The position numbers and the translations under genes were made by a program. The notes under the pieces are model-generated. The model searched no databases and was not told where the DNA came from. It saw nothing but the letters and a program-made list of their open reading frames with translations. From Pseudoflavonifractor sp050943825 (GTDB taxonomy: Bacteria; Bacillota; Clostridia; Oscillospirales; Oscillospiraceae): a stretch of 64,000 nt of DNA. Shown in pieces: positions 19,190 through 27,308 of this stretch (position 1 is the stretch's first letter; each line of letters opens with the position of its first letter). The DNA is taken from assembly GCF_050943825.1 (NCBI RefSeq), contig NZ_JBMNPX010000001.1:62001-126000 (forward strand), in the 5' to 3' direction.

Positions 19190-19333
19190 TTATCTGCTTC
19201 CAGCCGCGGCAGAATTGGACCGCTCAATCTGATTGATCAGCCGAATCCAGAGCTGCGTGTACCGTTCTGTCGTGAGTGGAGTGCCCGATTTTTGAAAGAC
19301 GCTCCGGCAGGAGGGGGGCGGAAGGTGTTCCAT
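19190..19333 (-). CDS. 47-residue ORF upstream of the recombinase, possible directionality factor
   Basis: It starts with ATG at 19333 behind AAAGGAG (10-nt spacing) and ends TAA at 19190. The product is hydrophilic with a Pro-rich N-terminus (EHLPPPSCRS) and an amphipathic helix (RYTQLWIRLINQIERSN). It lies 67 bp upstream of the recombinase start and 87 bp inside the end of the cotJC 5' part, all on the minus strand. Small genes in this position can encode recombination directionality factors, but these proteins are too diverse to recognise by motif. Coding is supported only by the ribosome site and position. Confidence 0.5.
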   Translation of the reverse strand: MEHLPPPSCRSVFQKSGTPLTTERYTQLWIRLINQIERSNSAAAGSR

Positions 19334-19408
19334 AGAAGATACACTCCTTTCCGTACAACCTTATGCCCGGTATTTTGCTGATAGGATGACATTTTTTATG
19401 AACGCGGA

Positions 19409-19433
19409 GTGCATTGTCCTTACAGCAATGCAC
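19409..19433. repeat. 8-bp inverted repeat just inside the right att core
   Basis: GTGCATTG and CAATGCAC flank a 9-nt loop that contains the stop codon of the truncated cotJC. It begins 2 bp from the core. No T-run follows on the minus strand, so it is not a good terminator and may be part of the recombinase binding site. Confidence 0.45.
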
Positions 19434-19842
19434 CATCTGCTGCCATGTCCTCTGACAGGTCGCAGATGACGTCGCCTTTCACGCCGATTCCGGCGGCATT
19501 CCAGGGGGAACCGGAGGCGGCGGTGGGATAGATACCGGTGGTATGGTCCACAAAGTAGGGCGCAAAGCCGCCCTCCCGCACCTGCTGGTCATTGAGCCCG
19601 CGGGTGAGCTGATGGACAATGGCGCCAATCATCTCCAGATGGCCCAGTTCCTCGGTGCCGATGTCGGTCAGAAGACCCTTCAGCTCCGGGTAGGGCATGG
19701 CGTACCGCTGGCTCAGATAGCGGATAGAGGCACCTAATTCACCGTCAGGACCACCGTACTGGCTGATGATAAAAGAGGCCAGCCTGGGGTTGGGGGTGGC
19801 GATTTTTACCGGGTACTGGAGCTTTTTTTCATAGACAAACAT
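19420..19842 (-). CDS. cotJC: cotJC 5' part, truncated by the element (Mn-catalase-like spore coat protein)
   Basis: As it stands it encodes 140 residues. Residues 1-135 follow CotJC closely: FVYEKKLQYPVKIATPNP, QYGGPDGELGASIRYLSQRY, GTEELGHLEMIGAIVHQL and DLSEDMAA. The last five (DGALL) come from element DNA. The metal ligands in GELGA and EELGHLE are present. The Glu after AA and the His of EIVHFQRF, needed to complete the dinuclear site in the family, are in the 3' segment at 2817-3014. The ATG follows the cotJAB stop directly (TAAATG) with GGAGGG upstream. Without excision the product should be inactive as a catalase and probably unstable; with excision it would be 198 residues. Confidence 0.92.
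   Translation of the reverse strand: MFVYEKKLQYPVKIATPNPRLASFIISQYGGPDGELGASIRYLSQRYAMPYPELKGLLTDIGTEELGHLEMIGAIVHQLTRGLNDQQVREGGFAPYFVDHTTGIYPTAASGSPWNAAGIGVKGDVICDLSEDMAADGALL
19436..19443. repeat. Right att core (8-bp direct repeat) of the cotJC element
   Basis: TCTGCTGC, identical to 3007-3014. On the cotJC strand it reads GCA GCA GA, the Ala-Ala codons and first two bases of the next codon in both halves, so recombination keeps frame. ATGC-ACCA precedes it inside the element, mirroring GTTG-GCAT after the left core. Confidence 0.75.
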
Positions 19843-20319
19843 TTACTTGGTCCCTCCCTCGACGTAATTCCAGGGCCACGGATCCTTGAGCCAGGAGGCC
19901 CAGGTCTTCTCACCGGCAGCAGAGCGCTGGAGCAGCGGGCCATGGGCGGCCTCATACTGCTCACGGGAGGCCTTCTCCATGGCGGCGTACTGCCGGTAGA
20001 GTTCAAAGGCCTCGCTGTCATCCTGGTGGGTGTCCAGATAGAGGCCCAACTCCAGCAGCACAAATTCCAGGGCCTGGAGCTCGGCCAGATGGCCGTTGAC
20101 CACGTTCCGGCCGTCGACCTTGATATGGAAGGGAAGGTTCAGTCCGGGGTAGAGGGTACCATTGTTCAGCGCGTCCGCCTGATTGTAGCGCTTGGCGCCT
20201 GTCTGCTGAAAGGGTACATAGGGCACCGCCAGGGGTGCGCACTCCGGAAGGATACCACAGCCGTCGCTGCACCCGGAGGCGGGCGGAGTGGGCGTTGGCG
20301 TATTATGATCGGGATACAA
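19843..20319 (-). CDS. CotJA-CotJB fusion spore coat protein
   Basis: 158 residues from the TTG at 20319, chosen because AAGGAGG lies 7 nt before it; the frame is open further upstream but lacks a better site. Residues about 25-75 match CotJA (CAPLAVPYVPFQ, ALNNGTLYPGLNLPF). About 76-158 match CotJB (ELQALEFVLLELGLYLDTHQDD, then the W-rich WLKDPWPWNY end). In Bacillus these are separate proteins of the cotJABC operon that help place CotJC in the inner coat. Here no stop or start separates them. The stop abuts cotJC. Confidence 0.85.
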   Translation of the reverse strand: MYPDHNTPTPTPPASGCSDGCGILPECAPLAVPYVPFQQTGAKRYNQADALNNGTLYPGLNLPFHIKVDGRNVVNGHLAELQALEFVLLELGLYLDTHQDDSEAFELYRQYAAMEKASREQYEAAHGPLLQRSAAGEKTWASWLKDPWPWNYVEGGTK

Positions 20320-20414
20320 ACAGGTTTCCTCCTTCACAGGTTTCACAGGAAGGACAGCCGAAGAGGGCCGCCCTTCGCACCATCCTATGCCATCCGCAAG
20401 GGAGGAGAAACCGC

Positions 20415-20443
20415 TTCTCATCCTCGTGCCTTTGTGCTATAAT
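20415..20443 (+). promoter_or_regulatory. Possible sigma-A-type promoter before cwlD
   Basis: TTCTCA and TATAAT are separated by 17 bp, about 60 bp before the cwlD start. The -35 is weak. cwlD is a sporulation gene in Bacillus, so another sigma factor could also act here. Confidence 0.4.
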
Positions 20444-20504
20444 TCCCATAAGGCCGCATAGCGGAAGAAATCTCCTCATAGAATCTCGGGAGGAGGTGTC
20501 TGCC

Positions 20505-21236
20505 GTGAAAAACGCAGCCTGGCAAAAATTTTTTTCCCGCACGCTGGCGCTCCTGGCCCTGCTGGGCGGAGGAGCCCTTCTTCTGTTAAGCAGGGGCGGT
20601 GGGGAAGCGTATTCCGCCCTCTCAGCTGCCCGGTTTGACACGGAAACCGTAGTCATAGACGCAGGACACGGCGGGGAGGACGGCGGCGCGGTGTCGGTCA
20701 CCGGTGTGGCGGAGAGCGGCATCAATCTGGCCATCGCCCAAAAGCTGGATTTGCTCTTCGGCATCTATGGTGTGCGGACGGAGCTGCTGCGGACAGAGGA
20801 TATCTCCCTTCATGACAGCAACGCGGATACACTGCGAGAGAAAAAGACCTCCGACCTCCATAACAGGGTGGCGCGGATCGAGTCGATAGAAAACGCCACC
20901 CTCATCAGCATTCACCAGAACACATATCAGAGCGCCCAATACCGTGGTGCCCAGGTGTTCTATGCGGACAGTGAGACCTCCCTACCACTGGCCCAGGCCG
21001 CTCAGGACGCCCTACGGCTGGTGGACCCGGACAACACCCGCAAGCCTGCCAAAATCAGCGAGAGCGTCTACCTGATGAATCACATTACCTGCCGGGCTAT
21101 TCTGGTGGAGTGCGGATTCCTCTCCAACCCGGAGGAGGACCTGCTGCTCCAGAGCCCGGCGTACCAGCTGAAGCTGGCGGGTGCCCTGTGTGGCGCGTAC
21201 CTGCAATATCAAGATTCCCAGCAAGGAGTTCTTTGA
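20505..21236 (+). CDS. cwlD: N-acetylmuramoyl-L-alanine amidase CwlD
   Basis: 243 residues from the GTG at 20505, 8 nt after GGGAGGAGG. An N-terminal membrane anchor (LALLALLGGGALLLL) is followed by an Amidase_3 domain: VVIDAGHGGEDGGA, SIHQNT and RAILVECGFLSNPEED, which hold the zinc ligands. CwlD removes stem peptides from peptidoglycan for muramic-delta-lactam formation in the spore cortex. The stop abuts radA. It is divergent from cotJ. Confidence 0.9.
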   Translation: MKNAAWQKFFSRTLALLALLGGGALLLLSRGGGEAYSALSAARFDTETVVIDAGHGGEDGGAVSVTGVAESGINLAIAQKLDLLFGIYGVRTELLRTEDISLHDSNADTLREKKTSDLHNRVARIESIENATLISIHQNTYQSAQYRGAQVFYADSETSLPLAQAAQDALRLVDPDNTRKPAKISESVYLMNHITCRAILVECGFLSNPEEDLLLQSPAYQLKLAGALCGAYLQYQDSQQGVL

Positions 21237-22619
21237 ATGAAAGCGAAAACGGTTTTTTACTGTACAGAGTGCGGCAATGAGACGCCCAAATGGGCCGGTC
21301 AGTGCCCTTCCTGCCGGGCGTGGAATACCCTGGTGGAGCAGCCTGCAGAGACGAAGAAAAAGACTGCCTCTGTCCTGTCGGCCAGCGCCGCGGGACAGAG
21401 GCGGAGCGGGGGAGGGTTCAACCGTCCCCGGCCCATCAGCGAGGTTTCCTCCACCCATGAGCTGCGCTTTGAGACCGGCATGAGTGAGCTGGACCGTGTT
21501 CTGGGCGGCGGCGCGGTGAAGGGCTCACTGGTGCTGGTGGGCGGCGCGCCCGGCATCGGAAAATCCACGCTGATGCTCCAGATCTGCGACAACCTCTGCC
21601 GCTTTGCCAAGGTGCTATATGTATCCGGCGAGGAGTCCGAGCGGCAGATTAAGCTGCGGGCTGAACGGCTGCATGTGAACGGAGAGGGGTTGTACCTGCT
21701 CTCCGAGACCAATCTGGACGACATTGTGGAGGCGGTGAATGAGCTTCAGCCGGACATCCTGATTGTAGACTCCATCCAGACCCTCTACAACGGAGAACTG
21801 ACCACCGCGCCGGGCAGCGTGGGGCAGGTGAAGGACTGCACCATGACCCTGATGCAGCTGGCCAAAGGACAGGGAATTACGGTCTTTGTCATCGGCCATG
21901 TCAACAAGGAGGGCTCCATTGCCGGCCCCAAGGTGCTGGAGCACATGGTGGACTGCGTGCTCTACTTTGAGGGTGAGCAGAACATGGCCTACCGGATTCT
22001 CCGGGCGGCCAAGAACCGGTTTGGTGCCACCAACGAAATCGGCGTATTTGAGATGGCGGACACGGGGCTGACAGAGGTGCCCAATCCGTCTGAGATGCTG
22101 CTCTCCGGACGGCCGGAGAATACGCCGGGGACCTGTGTCACCTGTGTGATGGAGGGCGTGCGGCCTGTGCTGGCAGAGGTGCAGGCGTTGCTGGCGCCCA
22201 CCAGCTTCAATGTACCCAGGCGGACCAGCAACGGCTTTGATTACAACCGGGCCATGCTTCTGCTGGCGGTGCTGGAGAAGCGGGGTGGGCTGCTGGTGAA
22301 TTCCTGTGACGCCTATATCAATGTAATCGGCGGCCTGAATTTGGACGAGCCAGCCGCAGATCTGGCCATGGTGATGGCGCTGGCGTCCAGCTTCCGGGAC
22401 AAGCCCATCCCCAGTGATTTGGTAGCAATCGGTGAGGTCGGTCTGACCGGAGAGCTGAGAGCGGTCAACGGCCTGGGACAGCGGCTCAGCGAGGTGCGGC
22501 GCATTGGCTTTACCAAGTGCCTGATTCCGGCCCGCAACAGCGGTAAGCTGACAGAACCGGAGGGCCTTCAACTGATTCGTGTACGAAATATAAGAGAGGC
22601 GTTGGCTGCAATCTTGTAA
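21237..22619 (+). CDS. radA: DNA repair protein RadA
   Basis: 460 residues, the normal length. Zinc finger CTECGNETPKWAGQCPSC at the N-terminus, Walker A GGAPGIGKST, the KNRFG motif specific to RadA, and a Lon-protease-like C-terminal domain. It acts in branch migration during recombination. It starts immediately after the cwlD stop, so translation is probably coupled. Confidence 0.95.
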   Translation: MKAKTVFYCTECGNETPKWAGQCPSCRAWNTLVEQPAETKKKTASVLSASAAGQRRSGGGFNRPRPISEVSSTHELRFETGMSELDRVLGGGAVKGSLVLVGGAPGIGKSTLMLQICDNLCRFAKVLYVSGEESERQIKLRAERLHVNGEGLYLLSETNLDDIVEAVNELQPDILIVDSIQTLYNGELTTAPGSVGQVKDCTMTLMQLAKGQGITVFVIGHVNKEGSIAGPKVLEHMVDCVLYFEGEQNMAYRILRAAKNRFGATNEIGVFEMADTGLTEVPNPSEMLLSGRPENTPGTCVTCVMEGVRPVLAEVQALLAPTSFNVPRRTSNGFDYNRAMLLLAVLEKRGGLLVNSCDAYINVIGGLNLDEPAADLAMVMALASSFRDKPIPSDLVAIGEVGLTGELRAVNGLGQRLSEVRRIGFTKCLIPARNSGKLTEPEGLQLIRVRNIREALAAIL

Positions 22620-22799
22620 TCAATTCTCAGAAGCACTTCCGGGAGTATCGGGATGCTGCGGTAAGGAGCGCCGATGTTTTGGCACAAAGTTTACACAGAG
22701 CTCTGCCATGTCGGGTTTGCCGCAGGAACCAGCGCGGGCCAGACTGCAGTATCCGTCGCTCTGGTAGACGCAGTCGCTGGTACAGATAATAAGACTCAT
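22620..22799 (-). CDS. Small cysteine-rich protein
   Basis: 59 residues from ATG 22799 (AAGG about 9 nt upstream); a GTG at 22811 is also in frame. ICTSDCVYQSDGYC has a CxxxC-x7-C pattern, with two more cysteines in GSCGKPDMAELC, resembling small DUF1540-like metal-binding proteins. It converges on radA with the two stop codons abutting. I do not recognise a specific family. Confidence 0.6.
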   Translation of the reverse strand: MSLIICTSDCVYQSDGYCSLARAGSCGKPDMAELCVNFVPKHRRSLPQHPDTPGSASEN

Positions 22800-22953
22800 A
22801 GCACACAACACCTTATGAAAGAATACCTGAAGAAACAGTTCATAGTCTGCCCGGGCTGTTCCGGTTTTATTTAAACCGGAGTCAGGCCTGAGATGTACAG
22901 GCAGCAGCCTTTTGAAACTTCAAATACACGTTTTCCCTGCAAAAGACAGCCTT

Positions 22954-22986
22954 GGGCGCGGACAATGTCCGCGCCCTTTCTTTTTT
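22954..22986 (+). terminator. Intrinsic terminator upstream of spoIIIA
   Basis: GGGCGCGGAC / GTCCGCGCCC stem with an AAT loop, followed by TTTCTTTTTT. It isolates the spoIIIA promoter from upstream transcription. The interval 22800-22953 shows no other clear gene. Confidence 0.85.
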
Positions 22987-23000
22987 GTGTTGGACAAGGA

Positions 23001-23030
23001 TTCATATTCCGGCCGGTACGCTCATAGGAT
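23001..23030 (+). promoter_or_regulatory. Sigma-E-like promoter of the spoIIIA operon
   Basis: TTCATATT, 14 bp, CATAGGAT matches the mother-cell sigma-E pattern (ATATT-N14-CATAnnAT). It lies 38 bp before spoIIIAA, which is a sigma-E operon in Bacillus. Confidence 0.65.
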
Positions 23031-23068
23031 TATGCCAGTGATACAAGCTGCAAAAGAGGAGGGTTCCT

Positions 23069-24013
23069 ATGAACAGAGGCATGACAGAGGATGCGGGTGT
23101 GCGGTTCCGTCAGGCGGCGGCCCTGCTGCCGTCCCGGCTGCGTCAGGCAGCGGAACGGATGAGCGGGGAGCAGCAGTGCCGGGCGGAGGAGCTGCGGCTG
23201 AGAAACGGCTACCCCATCACAGTATCCGGACCGGAGGGAGAACGGGTCATACCCGGCTGTGAGCAGCTGCCGCTGACCGAACGGGATTTGGGTCAGGTGC
23301 TGGAGATTGCCACCCAGGCCTCTGCCCACACGGTGTTGGAGCAGGTGCGCAACGGCTTTGTCACCGTAAAGGGAGGACACCGCATCGGTATCTGCGGCAG
23401 CGGCGTGGTGCGGGACGGCGAGGTGTGCAACCTGCGGCGGCTGTCTTCGCTCTCCATCCGGATAGCACGTGCGGTACCGGGCATCTCTGCCGGAATTTTG
23501 GACGGGCTCACAGTGGGCGGCGTGCTTCAGAGCACACTGATTCTCTCGCCCCCCGGCGGAGGAAAGACCACGCTGCTGCGGGACATTATCCGGGCCGTCT
23601 CTAACGGAGATGGTGTTACGCCCATGCGGGTAGGGATTGCCGACGAGCGTGGAGAGCTGGCCGCCATGTACGATGGCCTGCCGCAGCTGGACGTGGGCCG
23701 CCGGACCGATGTGCTGGACGGCTGTCCCAAGGGGACGGCGCTGCTCATGCTGCTGCGGGGCATGAATCCCCAGGTGCTGGCGGCGGACGAGATCACAGCA
23801 CCGGCGGACTGTGCGGCGCTGGAGGCAGCCGCCAACTGCGGCGTGACGCTGCTGGCCACCGCCCACGCCTCTGGCACGGAGGACCTGTCCTCGCGTCCCC
23901 TCTACCGGAGGATGATGGAGGCGGGGATATTTCAGCGGGTTGTGCTCATACGGGGCAGTGGAAGAAGCCGCACCTATCAGGTGAAGAGGCTGGAGGGAGG
24001 CGTGACATGCTGA
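23069..24013 (+). CDS. spoIIIAA: Stage III sporulation protein AA, secretion-type ATPase
   Basis: 314 residues. Walker A in LSPPGGGKTTLLRD and a GIADERGELAAMY Walker-B-like segment; homologous to type II/IV secretion ATPases. It acts on the mother-cell face of the A-Q feeding-tube channel between mother cell and forespore. GAGGAGG precedes the ATG. It overlaps spoIIIAB by 7 nt. Confidence 0.95.
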   Translation: MNRGMTEDAGVRFRQAAALLPSRLRQAAERMSGEQQCRAEELRLRNGYPITVSGPEGERVIPGCEQLPLTERDLGQVLEIATQASAHTVLEQVRNGFVTVKGGHRIGICGSGVVRDGEVCNLRRLSSLSIRIARAVPGISAGILDGLTVGGVLQSTLILSPPGGGKTTLLRDIIRAVSNGDGVTPMRVGIADERGELAAMYDGLPQLDVGRRTDVLDGCPKGTALLMLLRGMNPQVLAADEITAPADCAALEAAANCGVTLLATAHASGTEDLSSRPLYRRMMEAGIFQRVVLIRGSGRSRTYQVKRLEGGVTC

Positions 24014-24519
24014 GGCTTTTGGGCGCGGTGCTCCTCACCGGCGGCGCGGGAGCGCTGGGCTTTGGAGCGGCAGCCAGACTGAATCGCCGGGTACATATGC
24101 TCCGCCTTTTTACCGAGGCGCTGGAGCGGATGGAGCGGGAGCTCTCCTTCCGGCTGACCTCAATTCCCGAACTGTTTGCGCTTCTGGCTGACCACCTGTC
24201 GCCGCCGGTAGGGACGTTTTTTGCCCGCTGTCGGGGCAGCCTCTTCCGTCTGGGCGAGGAGCGGCTGGAGGACCTGTGGCAGAATGCTTTGGTTGAGTCC
24301 GACCTGGAGCTGGAGCCTGAAGAGCAGCAGATTTTGGAGACACTGGGCGGTATCCTGGGCCGCTACGACAGCGAAGGGCAGACACAGGCGCTGGCACTGG
24401 CCCGGGAACAGCTGGAGCAGTGCCTGGAGGCGGCTGTGTCTGAGCGGGCCAGAATGGGAAAGGTATACGGCGCGCTTGGGCTGGCTGCCGGGGCCTTCCT
24501 GGTGATTGTACTCTTGTGA
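24007..24519 (+). CDS. spoIIIAB: Stage III sporulation protein AB
   Basis: 170 residues with N- and C-terminal membrane segments (LLGAVLLTGGAGALGFGAAA and GLAAGAFLVIVLL) around a helical core (ALERMERELSFRLTSIPELF), as in SpoIIIAB, a GspF-like part of the feeding-tube complex. Second gene of the operon. Confidence 0.92.
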   Translation: MLRLLGAVLLTGGAGALGFGAAARLNRRVHMLRLFTEALERMERELSFRLTSIPELFALLADHLSPPVGTFFARCRGSLFRLGEERLEDLWQNALVESDLELEPEEQQILETLGGILGRYDSEGQTQALALAREQLEQCLEAAVSERARMGKVYGALGLAAGAFLVIVLL

Positions 24520-24567
24520 TACATAATACCCTGCCGCATGGCGGAGGAAAGGGGAAGTTAAACTGAA

Positions 24568-24762
24568 ATGGACGTCGATCTGATTTTTAAAATTGCCGCC
24601 ATCGGCATTCTGGTCTCAGTGCTCAATCAAGTGCTCACCCGCTCGGGACGGGATGAACAGGCCACCATGACCACGCTGACGGGGCTGGTGGTGGTGCTGA
24701 TGATGGTGGTGCAGGAGATCAGCGATCTCTTCAATCTGGTAAAGAACCTGTTTGGCCTATGA
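24568..24762 (+). CDS. spoIIIAC: Stage III sporulation protein AC
   Basis: 64 residues: two hydrophobic helices around LTRSGRDEQATM, the usual SpoIIIAC layout. AAGGGG lies about 12 nt upstream. It ends inside the spoIIIAD start (4-nt overlap). Confidence 0.93.
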   Translation: MDVDLIFKIAAIGILVSVLNQVLTRSGRDEQATMTTLTGLVVVLMMVVQEISDLFNLVKNLFGL

Positions 24763-25145
24763 CGGACATTCTGAAGATTGCCGCCGTAGCCATCTCGGCA
24801 TCCCTGTGCGCGGTGGTGGTGAAAAAGCAGGTCAGAGAGCTGGGCCTGGTACTGGCGCTGACTGCCGGGGCGGTTATCCTCGCCGCCGCTCTGGAGGCCC
24901 TGCAAAGCGTGCGGGAGCTGTTGGACGAGCTGGCTCAGACAGCAGGGCTGGAGCCAGCCGTGCTGGCTCCAGTGGTCAAGACGGTGGGTGTAGCCATCAT
25001 TACCAGAGTGACGGTGGAGGTCTGCAAGGACGCGGGAGAGGGCGGCATCGCCGCCTTTGTGGAGATTGCCGGGTCGGCAGCGGCACTGTACCTGGCCCTG
25101 CCGCTGGTGCGGGCGGTGCTGTCCGCCATTACCGGCCTGCTTTAG
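24759..25145 (+). CDS. spoIIIAD: Stage III sporulation protein AD
   Basis: 128 residues, several membrane helices, with VKTVGVAIITRVTVEVCKDAGEG, the segment conserved in SpoIIIAD. Part of the mother-cell membrane channel. Confidence 0.93.
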   Translation: MTDILKIAAVAISASLCAVVVKKQVRELGLVLALTAGAVILAAALEALQSVRELLDELAQTAGLEPAVLAPVVKTVGVAIITRVTVEVCKDAGEGGIAAFVEIAGSAAALYLALPLVRAVLSAITGLL

Positions 25146-25155
25146 AGGTGCACAT

Positions 25156-26271
25156 ATGAAAAAATACAGGATATGCGCTGCGGTCCTGGTTGTGCTGATG
25201 CTGCTCTGCTACGGAGCCCGGGCGGTGGAGACAAAGGATGAGGTGCTTTCTGCACAGTCGGAGGCGCTGGATCTCCACGGTCTGGAGCAGGCGGCGGAAG
25301 AATATGGCGGTGGACAGGCTATCACGCCGGACACCGGACTGGAGGAAGGGCTCCAGTCCATTTTGGATACCGGAAGCGACGAGGTGTTCGGTGTGGTGCG
25401 CAAGGCGGTGCGCAGCGGTGTGCTGCTGCTTGCGGTGGTGCTGTTCTGCGCCCTGGCCGATGGAATGAAGGCGGCAGGTCAGCTGGGCGGCGGGATTGAC
25501 GTAGTGTCAGTTACCGGGGCACTGGCTGTTGCAGCCCTGGCGGTGGCTGACGTGAATACCCTTATCGGGCTGGGACGGGAGGCCCTGGACAACATGAACA
25601 TGTTTTCCAAGGTGCTTCTGCCCACCATCACCGCCGCGGCCGCTGCCAGCGGTGCACCCAGCGGCGCCGCGGCCCGCCAGTTGGCCACCGTGCTCTTTTC
25701 CGACGTGCTGATGTCACTGATTACCCGGCTGCTCATTCCATTGGTCTATGCCTACATTGCCGCTGCCACTGCCTATGCAGCTCTGGGCAACGAGGGACTC
25801 AAACGCATCGGCGGCGTGCTCAAATGGGTGGTAACTACGGTACTCACGTCGGTACTTATCATCTTTGTGGGGTATCTGACGGTCTCCGGCGCCATCGCCG
25901 GTACGGCCGACGCGGCTACGGTGAAGGCGGCCAAGTTTGCGGTGTCCAGCGTGGTCCCTGTGGTGGGCGGTATTCTCTCCGATGCGGCAGAAACCGTTCT
26001 GGTGGGAGCCTCAGTGCTGCGAAATACGGTGGGGGTATTCGGCATGCTCACTGTGCTGGGAATCTGCCTGGTGCCCTTTCTCCAGCTGGGCATCCACTAC
26101 CTGGCCTACAAGCTGACCGCCGCGCTGACAGGCACCGTGTCGGCCGGACGGGTCACGGGCCTGATTGACAGCATCGGCGGCGCCTTTGGGCTGGTGCTGG
26201 GCATGACGGGTGCCTGTGCGCTTTTGATGTTGGTATCCATTGTTTCGGCAATTTCGGTGGTGACAGTATGA
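25156..26271 (+). CDS. spoIIIAE: Stage III sporulation protein AE
   Basis: 371 residues from ATG 25156 (AGAGGTG upstream); the open frame further upstream overlaps spoIIIAD. A signal-like N-terminus (RICAAVLVVLMLLCYGARA) is followed by a polytopic domain with at least six hydrophobic segments. It is the multi-spanning channel component. Confidence 0.94.
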   Translation: MKKYRICAAVLVVLMLLCYGARAVETKDEVLSAQSEALDLHGLEQAAEEYGGGQAITPDTGLEEGLQSILDTGSDEVFGVVRKAVRSGVLLLAVVLFCALADGMKAAGQLGGGIDVVSVTGALAVAALAVADVNTLIGLGREALDNMNMFSKVLLPTITAAAAASGAPSGAAARQLATVLFSDVLMSLITRLLIPLVYAYIAAATAYAALGNEGLKRIGGVLKWVVTTVLTSVLIIFVGYLTVSGAIAGTADAATVKAAKFAVSSVVPVVGGILSDAAETVLVGASVLRNTVGVFGMLTVLGICLVPFLQLGIHYLAYKLTAALTGTVSAGRVTGLIDSIGGAFGLVLGMTGACALLMLVSIVSAISVVTV

Positions 26272-26759
26272 TAGAACTAATCAGGGAGTGGCTGGTGGGT
26301 ATCACCTGCGGCGCCATCATTGTAGCTCTGGCGGATGGCCTGTCTCCCAATGGGACTGTGCAGAAGATCGGCCGCCTCACCGGCTCTCTTGTGCTGGTAC
26401 TGGCCATGATTCAGCCTGTGCTCCGGGTGGACAGCCGAACATTTGCCGGGATTCTGACCGAATACCGGGTGGAGGCTATGGGGACAGTGGACACACTGGA
26501 GGAGGAGAACGGCAGATTGATGAAAGATATCATAGCCGACGAGACCAGCGCATATATTTTGGACAAGGCGGAGGAGCTGGGGGTTGTCTGCCAGGTCCGG
26601 GTGACCGCCTGGACGGAGTCAGGGGACTATCCGGTGCCCGACGGGGTTGAGATTACAGGCGATCTGACCCAGGGAGAGCAGGCCGCGCTCACCCGGGTGA
26701 TTGCGGCAGATTTGGCCATCCCGGCAGAGCGGCAGTACTACGTGGAGGATGTGGAATGA
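26268..26759 (+). CDS. spoIIIAF: Stage III sporulation protein AF
   Basis: 163 residues: two N-terminal membrane helices (GITCGAIIVALADGLSP, GSLVLVLAMIQPVL) and a soluble C-terminal ring-building-motif-like domain. It overlaps both neighbours by 4 nt. Confidence 0.92.
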   Translation: MIELIREWLVGITCGAIIVALADGLSPNGTVQKIGRLTGSLVLVLAMIQPVLRVDSRTFAGILTEYRVEAMGTVDTLEEENGRLMKDIIADETSAYILDKAEELGVVCQVRVTAWTESGDYPVPDGVEITGDLTQGEQAALTRVIAADLAIPAERQYYVEDVE

Positions 26760-27280
26760 AAGGGACATTTCATTGGGAGAGGCTGACCCAAAAGACGGCG
26801 GAGCTCTTCCAAAAATATAAGTATGTGCTTCTGGTGATTGCGGCCGGCATTGTACTGCTTCTTCTGCCAGTGGGCGGGGAGGACAGTCCCGCATCGGGCG
26901 GTACAGAGAGTCAAAACGAGAGCGGCGGAGAGGTTTTCCAGGTGGAGGAGATGGAGCAGAAGCTGGAACAGGCCCTCTCCAAGGTGGACGGAGCGGGGGA
27001 GGTGACAGTGGTTCTCACGGTGAAAAGCAGCGCCCGGCAGGTTCTGGCTCAGGATTCCACCCGGTCCGGGGAGGAGAGTACCACCAGCACGGTGGTAGTG
27101 TCCACCGGATCGGGTACGGAGGATACCGTGGTGCTTCAGCAGGTCTGTCCGCAGTACCAGGGCGCGCTGGTGGTCTGCCCGGGGGGCGGTGACCCGGCGG
27201 TCTGCCTCAAGCTGGTGGACGCGGTGTCCGCCCTTACCGGGCTGGGGGCCGATAAAATATCCATATGCAAATCAAAATGA
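26756..27280 (+). CDS. spoIIIAG: Stage III sporulation protein AG
   Basis: 174 residues. One membrane helix (YVLLVIAAGIVLLLLPVG) is followed by a soluble domain containing KVDGAGEVTVVLTV and VVCPGGGDPAVCLKLVDAV, typical of SpoIIIAG, which forms a large ring in the intermembrane space. Confidence 0.93.
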   Translation: MKGTFHWERLTQKTAELFQKYKYVLLVIAAGIVLLLLPVGGEDSPASGGTESQNESGGEVFQVEEMEQKLEQALSKVDGAGEVTVVLTVKSSARQVLAQDSTRSGEESTTSTVVVSTGSGTEDTVVLQQVCPQYQGALVVCPGGGDPAVCLKLVDAVSALTGLGADKISICKSK

Positions 27281-27308
27281 TGATAAACAGTGAAAGGATT
27301 GGTTCAGT

